A DNA stretch of 64,000 nt, from the NCBI GenBank assembly GCA_964627305.1, contig CAZVHP010000009.1:1-64000 (forward strand). Direction: 5' to 3'. Below, one piece after another: positions 35,287-43,674 of the stretch. Under the pieces are notes generated by a model. The model saw nothing but the letters and a program-made list of their open reading frames with translations, searched no databases and was not told the DNA's origin. This DNA comes from WJKG01 sp964627305 (GTDB taxonomy: Bacteria; Zixibacteria; MSB-5A5; GN15; FEB-12). The first letter of the stretch is position 1. Every line of letters begins with the position of its first letter. A program made the position numbers and the translations under genes.

Positions 35287-35868
35287 ATGAAGAAGATGCT
35301 CACTGTGCTGGTTTTGATGATGGCTTTCATGGCCATGACAAGTGTTGTTGCGTTCGCAGGCGACGGTTGCGCTGCCGCCAAGACTGCCAAGACAGAAACA
35401 GCCGAGAAGACCAAGGCGGCTACCACTTGCGCTTCCAAGGCTGAGGTCACGCAGGCGGTCGCCAAGACCGGCTGTGCCGGTCACACTGAGGCCGAGCACG
35501 CCGCTCACAAGGCTGAGTGTACCGCTCATAAGGGTGGCGACTGCAAGTCCATCGCCCTGTCGATCGATGGTATGGTCTGCCAGGGCTGCGAGGGTTCCAT
35601 CAAGGCCGCTCTGGCCAAAGTCCCCGGTGTACTGCATGTGGAGAAGATCAGCCACACTGATGGCAAGGCCGTGGTCTGTATTGATCCTGACAAGGTGAAG
35701 GACGCCGATCTGGTGACGGCCGTAACCAATAAGGGATACAAGGCCGAGGTGGTTCCGGCCATGGCTGCGGCGGCCACTCCGGTGAAAGCCGGGTGTTCGC
35801 CCAGTTGCCCCAATGCCCAGAAGGCTGCGGCCACTGGGGAGAAGACCTCGTGCGGTGATAAGAAGTAA
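35287..35868 (+). CDS. Secreted Cys-rich HMA-domain protein 2, paralogue of protein 1
   Basis: A 193-residue protein with signal peptide (MKKMLTVLVLMMAFMAMTSVVAFA), a Lys/Ala/Thr/Cys-rich linker that also contains many His (GCAGHTEAEHAAHKAECTAH), and an HMA domain with the metal loop GMVCQGCEGSIKAAL. The tail ends CSPSCPNAQ ... CGDKK. The His-rich linker is absent from protein 1 and could bind Zn, Cu or Ni. ATG 35287 has AGAGG upstream; the longer frame to 35146 would swallow the promoter and terminator region. It is likely periplasmic or extracellular. The metal and partner are unknown. Confidence 0.82.
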   Translation: MKKMLTVLVLMMAFMAMTSVVAFAGDGCAAAKTAKTETAEKTKAATTCASKAEVTQAVAKTGCAGHTEAEHAAHKAECTAHKGGDCKSIALSIDGMVCQGCEGSIKAALAKVPGVLHVEKISHTDGKAVVCIDPDKVKDADLVTAVTNKGYKAEVVPAMAAAATPVKAGCSPSCPNAQKAAATGEKTSCGDKK

Positions 35869-35900
35869 TACGACTTCGCGCTTCTCTGGATTTCCTGCAA

Positions 35901-35928
35901 GCGAGGCCCCCGCGGCCTCGCTTTTTTT
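35901..35928 (+). terminator. Intrinsic terminator after HMA protein 2
   Basis: GCGAGGCC-CCCGC-GGCCTCGC, a perfect 8-bp stem, followed directly by seven T. It is a textbook Rho-independent terminator 32 nt past the stop. Confidence 0.93.
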
Positions 35929-36033
35929 CGTATGCTCAATCGTTTTTCGGGCGTTCAGGTGCAGAATCTGCCATCAAAGTGCAAAATCTTTGCGTCCGAT
36001 ACGTCTAATAAGTACCATACACGGCAACGGTAT

Positions 36034-36990
36034 ATGCGCATACGATTACTCGTCATACTCATTCTGCTCGCAGCCTCCGGTGGCCACGCGGCCAAGTACG
36101 CCGGCGATCCCTACCAGCTTGGTGTGGGGGCACGTTCGCTGGCTATGGGCGGTGCCGTGGTGGCCGGGCCGTTTGACGGTTCGGTCGGCTACTGGAACCC
36201 GGCCGGGATCGGAACGCTTTCCGGTCGGCAGGTGCTCGCCATGCACGCCGAGACATTCGGCTCGCTGCTGAACCATGATTTTATCGGCTATGTGGACGCG
36301 CGCGGGCGCCGGGGATCGCTGGTCTCCGGCTGGAGTGTGTATCTGTACTATCTCGGCGGCGGCGGGATCAAGATCACGCGGCTTGATGAGTTCAACCGTC
36401 CGTATGTCGAGCGCGAGGAGTCCCACGGCGACTATATGCTCTCCGGCGCTGTTGCCGGCCGGATCTCGGACAAGCTGCGCTGGGGGCTGGCCGCGCGGCT
36501 TCTGTACCGCGATATCGGCACCGAGACGGGCAAGGGGTTGTCGGTCGATGCCGGGCTGTTGTACCACGCCCACCCGCGCCTGGATCTGGCGTTGGTGGTC
36601 ACCGACATCACCACTGGCGTCATTCGTTATTCCGGGGAGACATTCGGCACCGAGGCCAACTACGAATCCATCTATCCGGCATTGCGGCCCGGCCTGATGC
36701 TGGTGCAGCAGTGGGGTGAGTTTGCGGGCCGGGCGACTTTCGCGGGCGAGATTCGCTTTGAGAATCTGCAGTCATCGGCGCAGTACTGGGGCGGGGCGTT
36801 GTCGGTTGACACGCACTATGGCGTTGAGGTGGGCTGGCGCGAGATGCTCTTCGGCCGGGCGGGGTTCGATGTGGGCCGGTTCACGGCCGGCGGCGGGGTG
36901 GCGATCGGGCGGGTGACGGTGGATTTCGCTTATCTGCACCACAGCGACCTCGACGAGACGTACAGGGTCAGCGCGGGGTATGGGTGGTAG
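36034..36990 (+). CDS. PorV/PorQ-like outer-membrane beta-barrel protein
   Basis: A 318-residue exported protein. After the signal peptide (MRIRLLVILILLAASGGHA) comes AKYAGDPYQLGVGARSLAMGGAVVAGPFDGSVGYWNPAGIGTL. That GARSLAMGGA(x)DGSxxYWNPAGL pattern is the signature of the PorV/UPF0164 FadL-like barrel group common in FCB bacteria. The rest alternates short strands (RFENLQSSAQYWGGALSVDTHYGVEVGWRE) typical of a 14-strand barrel and ends in aromatic YGW. PorV-type barrels assist type IX secretion in Bacteroidetes, but many homologues have no known role. ATG 36034 lacks a strong Shine-Dalgarno; the frame extends to 35932 without better support. Confidence 0.85.
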   Translation: MRIRLLVILILLAASGGHAAKYAGDPYQLGVGARSLAMGGAVVAGPFDGSVGYWNPAGIGTLSGRQVLAMHAETFGSLLNHDFIGYVDARGRRGSLVSGWSVYLYYLGGGGIKITRLDEFNRPYVEREESHGDYMLSGAVAGRISDKLRWGLAARLLYRDIGTETGKGLSVDAGLLYHAHPRLDLALVVTDITTGVIRYSGETFGTEANYESIYPALRPGLMLVQQWGEFAGRATFAGEIRFENLQSSAQYWGGALSVDTHYGVEVGWREMLFGRAGFDVGRFTAGGGVAIGRVTVDFAYLHHSDLDETYRVSAGYGW

Positions 36991-37265
36991 GGGGGGCTTG
37001 CGGTGCCTTGACCTTCGCTCAACAGGGGAGTGGCTTATGTGTGTACCGCGGCAGCCATGCGCCTGCTGGGCAAGCGAGCTATGCAGAGTAGGCCAGGGCT
37101 CTTGGCCGTCCTGAAAGGCGGGCGACCGCCGGGAAACAGACTTGGCAGAGGCTCGGGCAGGCCGGGGGCCTGCCGCGCACAGGATGGAGTCCCCATGACC
37201 CTACCCGAGGATGGATGGGCTACCGAATATCAGCTTCCAGCTCTCAGCTTCCAGCTTCATCCCCC
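36991..37265. other. Convergent intergenic region with hairpin and short direct repeat
   Basis: 275 bp between convergent genes. GGCAGGCC-GGG-GGCCTGCC (37156-37174) is a perfect 8-bp hairpin without a T-tract. CAGCTTCCAGCT occurs twice with a 14-bp period (37231-37242, 37245-37256) just before the channel stop. No gene or RNA was recognised. Confidence 0.4.
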
Positions 37266-38957
37266 CTACCGGTTCAGGTCCATCAGGCGCGTTTCTGAGT
37301 CGCTGGTGCCGATCAGGACCATCTCGTCATCTACGGACAGGACCACCGATGGCTCGGGGTTGATATGCAGGCTGTCTCCCTTGCCGATCGCTATGACACT
37401 GCAGCCGGTGTCCCGACGGATCTGAGTTTCGGCCAGCGATTTCCCTGCAAAAGACGTATGCACCGGCACCCGGAAGATGTACAGCCCCTCGGCGACCATG
37501 AGGATCCGGTTGGGCGCCAGCAGGTTGATGATGGTATTGGCTCCTATGGAGGCGTGCGACATGACCAGATCGGCCCCGGCGCTGTGGAGTTTGGAGATAT
37601 TGCGGTCCAGATTGGCGCGGCTGATGATCTGAATGTCGGAACGGAGCTTGCGGCAGTAGATGGTCAGGTAGATGTTCATGGAATCATCGTGCGTGGTGAT
37701 GATTACCGAGGTGGCCTCGCGAATACCGGCATCATGCAGGGTATCAATGTCGGCGGCGTTGCCCTGAATGTAGGTGTTGTCCTGGACCACTCTGGGATTC
37801 TTCTCAACGATCCGGTAGTCGATGCCCCGCTGGCGGAGTACCTCTGCCGCGGCGCGGCCGACCCGACCGCCGCCGAGGATGAGCACCGGGGCCTCGGAGG
37901 TGGGCTGGGCGTTGCGGATGGAGAACACTGTCTCGAATCTGTTGAGTTGTTCGGCGGAACCGGCCAGCACAAGAACGGTGGTGGATTCGATACGAGTATC
38001 CGGTTGCGGCACCTTGAACTGCCCGCGCTCCCACAGCCCGACGACGGTGACGCCGGCCTTCTCGCGAATTCGGCTGTCGATAAGCGTCTTACCCTCAAGC
38101 GGAGTGCGCATGGCGGAGGCCTCGGCGATCAGGAGCTGGTCGAACCGCCCGATGATATTGGCGCCGACGCTCATTCCGAGTGTTCGCCGCGCCAGGGATT
38201 CGCCGAGCATTTTCATGAACTGGAAAACGTGGGTGCTTCCGGCCAGCTGCAGGATATCGATGGAGCTGTCGGAGTCGGCGTTAGTAACTATGGGTACGTT
38301 CTTGAATATCTCCCGGACAGTGAAGGCTACATTGGTGTTGACCATGTCATCGTTGTTGGCGACGAGCATGGCGGCGTTGTCAAGGCGTAGGCGCCGGTAT
38401 GTTTCGGGATCGCTCAGGTCTCCGACAACGACCCTGTAATCCATTTCGTACAGCTCAAGCGCGCGGGGCAGGTCGGGGGCAATGACGGCGTACTCGTAGT
38501 TGTATTTCACCAGCTTGTCGACGAGGTTCATCGTCAGCGGGTCAAAGCTTGTCAGGATGACATGTCCGCTGGTTTCCGGTGGTAGCTCCCGGGGCGCTCG
38601 GGAGCGCGATTGGGCCTCAAGCCACGGGGCATAGAAGAACTGAATGAAGGTGAACGGCAACATGACCAGCAAAAAGAGAATACCTGACATCAGCACGAGC
38701 ATTGAGAAGACCTTGCCCAGATCGCTCAGGAAGGTGATATCGCCGAAGCCGAGGGTGGACATCACCGTAAGGGTCCAGTAGAAGCCCGTGATCCAGCTAA
38801 ACTCGCGGTCCTCATGGAGCATGATGAAATGGAACAGGGTGCTATACAGAACCACGAGCGCAGTCAGTGACACCAGAAACTTGAACAAGAGCCTGAAGTT
38901 GCGCTTGGTGGTTCTGCTCCTGGTAAAATAGAGTATCTGCGAGGCAAGGAATTTCAT
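37266..38957 (-). CDS. Potassium channel protein with two TrkA (RCK) modules
   Basis: A 563-residue channel subunit. Two hydrophobic helices (~25-50 and ~80-110) flank a pore loop with the selectivity filter STLGFGDITF, so it is a two-TM potassium channel of the MthK/Kch type. The first nucleotide-binding RCK module (HVILTSFDPLTMNLVDKL) has lost the GxGxxG motif. The second (VLILGGGRVGRAAAEVLRQRG) keeps it, so only one may bind NAD or a nucleotide. TrkA-C domains follow each. Start is ATG 38957 with AAGGA 9 nt upstream; ATG 38963 is possible. Probable role: ligand-gated potassium flux across the inner membrane. It is a single-gene transcript. Confidence 0.9.
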   Translation of the reverse strand: MKFLASQILYFTRSRTTKRNFRLLFKFLVSLTALVVLYSTLFHFIMLHEDREFSWITGFYWTLTVMSTLGFGDITFLSDLGKVFSMLVLMSGILFLLVMLPFTFIQFFYAPWLEAQSRSRAPRELPPETSGHVILTSFDPLTMNLVDKLVKYNYEYAVIAPDLPRALELYEMDYRVVVGDLSDPETYRRLRLDNAAMLVANNDDMVNTNVAFTVREIFKNVPIVTNADSDSSIDILQLAGSTHVFQFMKMLGESLARRTLGMSVGANIIGRFDQLLIAEASAMRTPLEGKTLIDSRIREKAGVTVVGLWERGQFKVPQPDTRIESTTVLVLAGSAEQLNRFETVFSIRNAQPTSEAPVLILGGGRVGRAAAEVLRQRGIDYRIVEKNPRVVQDNTYIQGNAADIDTLHDAGIREATSVIITTHDDSMNIYLTIYCRKLRSDIQIISRANLDRNISKLHSAGADLVMSHASIGANTIINLLAPNRILMVAEGLYIFRVPVHTSFAGKSLAETQIRRDTGCSVIAIGKGDSLHINPEPSVVLSVDDEMVLIGTSDSETRLMDLNR

Positions 38958-39127
38958 AATCATCCATCCTTTACGGCATCGCCTGGGCGGTGGATCATCG
39001 CAGGCAGTTGCCCGTACCACGTCGGCAGCACATACGAAGTGTGTTCAGGAGCGTAAGGTCAAGCTTGTTTTCCGGCCTCGTGGCCGTGTGGTCAGTCGGA
39101 TGCCTCCCTTGAAGCTTGTTACACTGC

Positions 39128-41752
39128 TCAGAATTCTCGACCGATGTGCAGGTAGAACTGGTCGTGGTTGCTGTCGACAATACCATAGCTGGCTTCCACG
39201 GGTCCGAGAGGCGTGTCCAAAGAGAGGGTGGCGCCGACGGCGTGGCGAAGAGTGCGCCATTTGATCTGATCGGTCTCGGCGTAGACATCGCCGAAATCGT
39301 AGCGCAGTGACAAGTACAGCCACAACGGCAGTTTGAGGCGCACATTCTGGCTGGCCAGGACCACTTTCTCCCCGGAGAGTTGATCGTGTTCGTAGCCGAA
39401 GAACGAGTGCGCGCCGCCGAGGAAGAAGCGCTTGGACGGTGGCAGGCCGCTGCGGGAGAAACCGACCTGCACTTTGGGGTGGTAATTGAGCCAGGAAGTG
39501 AGGGGCAGATACACTTCATGGGAGGTGAAGAACTTGGTGTATTCGACCTTGCCGCCGAGGAGCTGTCCGGCGAACTGCACCTGTACGAGGTGCTTGTGTC
39601 CGCGCCGGGTGAAGGGGATACGATCGAAGTTCTCCACCAGCGATCGTAACTCGAGTATGCGCAGTCCGAAGCGATTGGCGTTTGTCTGATCACCGGGCGT
39701 CTCTTGTACCTCTTCAAAGACCAGCCCTGCCGATACCGTTCCAAATCGCGCGATCTGCTGGCCGAGCATGAATTCGACGCCGTTGATCTTCTCCTCGCGC
39801 TCTGGCCGGCGTGTGCCGCCGGGGTCGTAGACACGGCGATCAAGCACGCTGTGATAGGCCTGCATCCGTGCGGTCAGATATGTCGACCAGATGCGGTCAA
39901 GCTTGAAGCCGCCGTGGTAGAGCTGACGTTCGGTACCGTACTGACCGAGCAGGTGGAACTCCAGTCCCATCCCCAGCAGATTGTTGGCGCGAATCTCGAG
40001 GAACTGCTCGGATTTGTACTCGTCATGCCAGTGCCAGCCCAGTCCCAGTTCGGTTGGTGGTTTCTCCTCGACTCGCACCGTGAGCACGGCGCCATCGCCG
40101 GTGGGCGTGAGGTCCATAGTGACGCGGTCAAACAGGTTAGTGCCGTATACGTTGCGCAGCCCGCGATCGGCAGCGTCGGAGGACCAGGGCTGGCCGGAAG
40201 CCAGTGGCAGGAGCGAACGAACGAACCAGTCCCGGGTACGCTGGTTGCCGCGCACGTCGATACTTCGGATCATGGCCTCGTCAATGAAGAACCGCACCAG
40301 GGAGCTTTCCGGAACAAGCGCGGTTTGCGTCACGTGGGCCAGGTCATAGCCACGGTCTCGGTAGAGTTTCAGTATGGCGTTGGCAGCCGATGTCAGCCAG
40401 TCCTCAGTGATGACGCTCTCACAGTCCGGCAGCAGCTCGATCAAGAGGCTGTCGGGAAACAGGCTGTTGCCTTCGACCACATAGCGAGCATTCTGGCAGG
40501 ACAGAGTCTGCGGAAGATGTGGCTGAATGCTCAGGATATACGCGGGGACGCCGGAGTCGGTCGCGACCCCACCTGGGATTCTGTCGAACGTGAGCGCCAA
40601 CTCTCCCATGTCCACCTGTCGGCGCAATTGCTGCAGGAGATCCACGAGATTGAGGCTGTCAAGTGTCTGGCCGTTCATGGCTCCGGTCGCAGTGTACAGC
40701 AAAGGTGGGCAGGTGTGGCAGTTCACTGCAGCAATGCGAATCGGACGCGACTTCGACCGGGCTGTCAGCATCGCGATTATGGTGTCGGCAGCGGCCAAAC
40801 CGGCAGCATAGCCAATGGCGATGAGGGAGTCGGCATCGCCGAAGTCAGTAAGCTGGAACTGCCCCACAGCGGGACTGATGACCATATCCGCACGTTCGGC
40901 CTGCTCGCGGAGTTTGTCGGCGGTCATAATGGTGGTGGCCTGATTGGCGATATCCAGGGCTGTGGTCAACTCGCCTCTGCTGAGAAGGGGGCTGGCCGTG
41001 TTGATCGCCACGACAAAACTGGCGGCACCGGGAATGGTCTGCACCTCGGCAACGGGCAGAGGTGAGAGCATGCCGCCATCCATGAGCAGATGCCCATCGA
41101 GCTCGACCGGCGTGAATGCCAGTGGGAAGGCCATCGATGCTCGCATGGCATCGGCGAGCGAGCCCGAGCGCAGGACGATCTTTTCGCCGCTGACAAGGTC
41201 GGTACAGATAGTACGATAGGGTATTGGCAGGCGGTCGAAATCGCCCTGCGATCGGTAATTGGCAGTGACAGTGAGGCGTGTGAGAAGTTCCGTCAATCGC
41301 TGTCCGGCAGTAAGGCCCTGCGGAAGGACCGGGCGAACTCCATTGAACCTTACGGTGAACAGGCGTTTGCCTTCCTCGGAACGCTTGGTCTGAAACATGG
41401 TGCGCCGTTCGGGACGGTTGGAGAAGAGGTTCTCGAAATCAAACTGCCCGACATGGCGGCGCAGGTCATCGGCACTGTATCCGGCGGCATACAGACCGCC
41501 AACAATCCCTCCGATCGAGGTCCCGGCGATTGCGACGGGGCGAATGTTGCGCTCTTCGAAGGCCTTCAGAATCCCGATCGTTGCAAGTCCGCGCGCGCCA
41601 CCACCGGAGAGAGCAAGTGATACCGGATAGACAGCCGGTTCCTCGCTGGTGCGGTCACGGTCGGAGAGAATCAGAGTATCGCCGACTGCGCCTGCCGTAG
41701 ACAGCAGCACGAACAGCAGTGTCGCGCTCAGGCGTACTACCGGAGTTTTCAC
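39128..41752 (-). CDS. Patatin-like phospholipase fused to POTRA/BamA-type beta barrel (PlpD-like)
   Basis: An 874-residue outer-membrane enzyme. Signal peptide ~1-24, then a patatin lipase domain (oxyanion GGGARG ~50-55; nucleophile Ser79 in GTSIGG; Asp in LMDGGMLSPLPV) to about residue 370. A POTRA-like segment (MIRSIDVRGNQRTRDWFVRSLL, near 530) and a C-terminal surface-antigen barrel (~560-874, LGLGWHWHDEYK... KRFFLGGAHSFFGYEHDQLSG) follow, ending in Phe. This is the architecture of PlpD and related type Vd secreted lipases, which present phospholipase A activity at the surface. GTG 41752 was chosen with GAGG 7 nt upstream and a good signal peptide. It is divergent from the RNA methyltransferase gene across only ~50 bp. 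Confidence 0.92.
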   Translation of the reverse strand: MKTPVVRLSATLLFVLLSTAGAVGDTLILSDRDRTSEEPAVYPVSLALSGGGARGLATIGILKAFEERNIRPVAIAGTSIGGIVGGLYAAGYSADDLRRHVGQFDFENLFSNRPERRTMFQTKRSEEGKRLFTVRFNGVRPVLPQGLTAGQRLTELLTRLTVTANYRSQGDFDRLPIPYRTICTDLVSGEKIVLRSGSLADAMRASMAFPLAFTPVELDGHLLMDGGMLSPLPVAEVQTIPGAASFVVAINTASPLLSRGELTTALDIANQATTIMTADKLREQAERADMVISPAVGQFQLTDFGDADSLIAIGYAAGLAAADTIIAMLTARSKSRPIRIAAVNCHTCPPLLYTATGAMNGQTLDSLNLVDLLQQLRRQVDMGELALTFDRIPGGVATDSGVPAYILSIQPHLPQTLSCQNARYVVEGNSLFPDSLLIELLPDCESVITEDWLTSAANAILKLYRDRGYDLAHVTQTALVPESSLVRFFIDEAMIRSIDVRGNQRTRDWFVRSLLPLASGQPWSSDAADRGLRNVYGTNLFDRVTMDLTPTGDGAVLTVRVEEKPPTELGLGWHWHDEYKSEQFLEIRANNLLGMGLEFHLLGQYGTERQLYHGGFKLDRIWSTYLTARMQAYHSVLDRRVYDPGGTRRPEREEKINGVEFMLGQQIARFGTVSAGLVFEEVQETPGDQTNANRFGLRILELRSLVENFDRIPFTRRGHKHLVQVQFAGQLLGGKVEYTKFFTSHEVYLPLTSWLNYHPKVQVGFSRSGLPPSKRFFLGGAHSFFGYEHDQLSGEKVVLASQNVRLKLPLWLYLSLRYDFGDVYAETDQIKWRTLRHAVGATLSLDTPLGPVEASYGIVDSNHDQFYLHIGREF

Positions 41753-41804
41753 TTGCAAACCTCGAACGATCTTTGGTTCATTGCCTTTCGAAAGCGGATA
41801 CCCG

Positions 41805-42608
41805 GTGCAAGATACAGTGACAATCACGCGAAATGAACTAAAACATGTCAAGTCCCTCCTGACTCGCAAGGGGCGGGTGCGTCATGGCCAGTTTACTGCT
41901 GAGGGAGTGCGGCTGCTCGAGGAAGCGTTGCGCCATGATGTCTTTCCGCGCGTGGTGTATGTAGCGCGGTCGGCGCTGTCCGATCGCGGTGAGCAGCTTG
42001 TCGCCGAAATGGCGAATCGTGGCGTCGGCATAGCGGCCGTTCGGCAGCGCGAACTGGAGCAGATGGCTGATACCGACAGTCCGCAGGGTTTGGTGGCGCT
42101 GTTCGACAGGCCGGCGGCATCGCTGGCACAACTTTCTTCTGACAGTCTGCGTAAGATAGTGTGGTGTCCGGACATTGCCGATCCCGGTAATCTGGGAACG
42201 ATTGTCCGCACAGCGCTGGCTTTTGATTTTGACCTGGTGATTGTCGGTGAGAACGCCGTTGATCCCTGGTCGCCTAAAGTTGTGAGGTCTTCTGCCGGGG
42301 CGGTGCTGGCCTTGCCGGTCGTGACCGCCGGCGTGCCGGAGACGCTGCGTCTGGCCGAAGCGGCCGCCGTGCGACTGGTCGTCGCCGACTCGCACGGCAC
42401 GGATGATCCGACGAGTCTTGACCGGCTCGACGGGGATCGTGTCATGCTGGTGCTTGGATCCGAGGCGCACGGAGTTGCCGCAGAGGCGATTCGTGCGGGC
42501 TCGCTCCGTGTGAGGATTCCCCATGCGGACAAGCTGGATTCTCTGAACGTGGCGGTTGCCGGTGCAATCCTGATGCAGCGGTTATACCAACAAGTGATTG
42601 GAGCCTGA
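41805..42608 (+). CDS. TrmH/SpoU-family RNA 2'-O-methyltransferase
   Basis: A 267-residue SPOUT enzyme that transfers methyl from S-adenosylmethionine to a ribose 2'-OH in rRNA or tRNA. The N-terminal substrate-binding domain (RNELKHVKSLLTRKGRVRHGQFTAEGVRLLEEAL) is present. The knotted C-terminal domain has the three family motifs: NLGTIVRTALAFDFDLV, MLVLGSEAHGV, and IPHADKLDSLNVAVAGAIL. The target nucleotide cannot be assigned. GTG 41805 is the preferred start; no strong Shine-Dalgarno is visible, and GTG 41817 is an alternative. The following gene starts at its stop. Confidence 0.92.
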   Translation: MQDTVTITRNELKHVKSLLTRKGRVRHGQFTAEGVRLLEEALRHDVFPRVVYVARSALSDRGEQLVAEMANRGVGIAAVRQRELEQMADTDSPQGLVALFDRPAASLAQLSSDSLRKIVWCPDIADPGNLGTIVRTALAFDFDLVIVGENAVDPWSPKVVRSSAGAVLALPVVTAGVPETLRLAEAAAVRLVVADSHGTDDPTSLDRLDGDRVMLVLGSEAHGVAAEAIRAGSLRVRIPHADKLDSLNVAVAGAILMQRLYQQVIGA

Positions 42609-42609
42609 A

Positions 42610-43674
42610 TTGCGGAAAGTCGTTTTGTGGATACTGCCGGCGGTGCTTGCTCTTCTGCTTACCACGGCCGCCTGGTCGCAGGAGGTGTTTGACGAGGGCA
42701 ACGGTTGGTTCGCGACTCGTGATCTGCGCGCCAATACGAGCATGCCGCAGGCGGGGACACTGCGAATCGAGTCGGTGTCGACCCTGGTCGGGAGCATTTC
42801 CATCACAACCTCGCGCGAGCCGACCGTCGCTATCATCTACCGGAAAAAGGCGCGCACGAGCCAGTTGTCGCGTGCGATTGACATTATTGATCGAATCGCG
42901 TTTACAATTGATAACTCTGCGAAGGGGGCGCGGCTGCAGTTTCGTGCGCCGAACCCTCCACCATGGAATCAGCAGGTCGAGAGCGGGCGTGTTGAGATTG
43001 AGATTACCATGCCGGAGTCTTGTGCCGTGGTGATTAGTGCCGTCTATTTTGATGTGGAGGCCGATGGTCCCTTCACTGAGTTTCGTGTGCCTACATCCTA
43101 TGGTGGGCTGAGGGTGTCCAATGTTGACGGTGCGCTGGAGCTGCAGACCGCGAACCGTCGCTTGATTGCCGATCGCATCCGCGGGAGGATTCAGCTGAAA
43201 ACGAGCAACTCGACTCTTACTGCATCCGACCTGCATTGCCCGGATGCGCAGGCGCGAATTCAAAACGAAGGCGGAGACATTCGGATTGACCGGTTGCATG
43301 GGCAGCTGAATATCAAGAACAGTTACGGCCGCATAGAAATCAGTGATTTCCATCCCATCGGTACCCGGAACTTCATAAGAGGTCTGTCGGGACCGGTGTT
43401 CATCGACATTGGGCAACTTGGTGACGCCCGTCTGGTTGTGAACAATCGTTACGAAGACATAGAGGTGACCATACCGCAGAGTACTTCATCATCGCTGTCG
43501 CTGGCAGTCGAGGAAGATGGACGGATCGAGGTTTCCAACCTGTTGTTCACCAGCGATCTGGTGGAGCACAACCGGCTGAACCTGATTGCCGGTGAGGGGG
43601 CGGCGACAGTGAGCGCCACGGTGCGCGGCAACGGAAACATTTACGTGCGGGGTCGAGACAAAGGAGATCGATAA
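42610..43674 (+). CDS. Secreted DUF4097-like adhesin-type beta-solenoid protein
   Basis: A 354-residue exported protein with signal peptide (MRKVVLWILPAVLALLLTTAAWS). The body is a ladder of short hydrophobic strands with polar turns: FRVPTSYGGLRVSNVDGALELQTANRRLIADRIRGRIQLKTSNSTLTASDLHCPDAQ..., GGDIRIDRLHGQLNIKNSYGRIEISDF. This is the pattern of DUF4097/DUF4098 single-stranded beta-helix proteins, often called putative adhesins. There are no catalytic motifs. TTG 42610 is preferred because GGAG lies 7 nt upstream, directly after the methyltransferase stop. The SppA gene begins at its own stop, so the three genes form an operon. Confidence 0.78.
   Translation: MRKVVLWILPAVLALLLTTAAWSQEVFDEGNGWFATRDLRANTSMPQAGTLRIESVSTLVGSISITTSREPTVAIIYRKKARTSQLSRAIDIIDRIAFTIDNSAKGARLQFRAPNPPPWNQQVESGRVEIEITMPESCAVVISAVYFDVEADGPFTEFRVPTSYGGLRVSNVDGALELQTANRRLIADRIRGRIQLKTSNSTLTASDLHCPDAQARIQNEGGDIRIDRLHGQLNIKNSYGRIEISDFHPIGTRNFIRGLSGPVFIDIGQLGDARLVVNNRYEDIEVTIPQSTSSSLSLAVEEDGRIEVSNLLFTSDLVEHNRLNLIAGEGAATVSATVRGNGNIYVRGRDKGDR

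Noticed and set aside
37156..37174. Perfect hairpin considered as a small structured RNA (RNase P or tmRNA part)
   Set aside because: Only a single 8-bp stem; the conserved RNase P and tmRNA core sequences are not present around it.
37231..37256. CAGCTTCCAGCT duplicated, considered as a repeat array
   Set aside because: Only two copies 14 bp apart; too little for a CRISPR or other array call.
39704..41065. A 453-codon plus-strand frame opposite the patatin-BamA gene
   Set aside because: Antisense shadow; the minus-strand gene has intact lipase motifs and a barrel.
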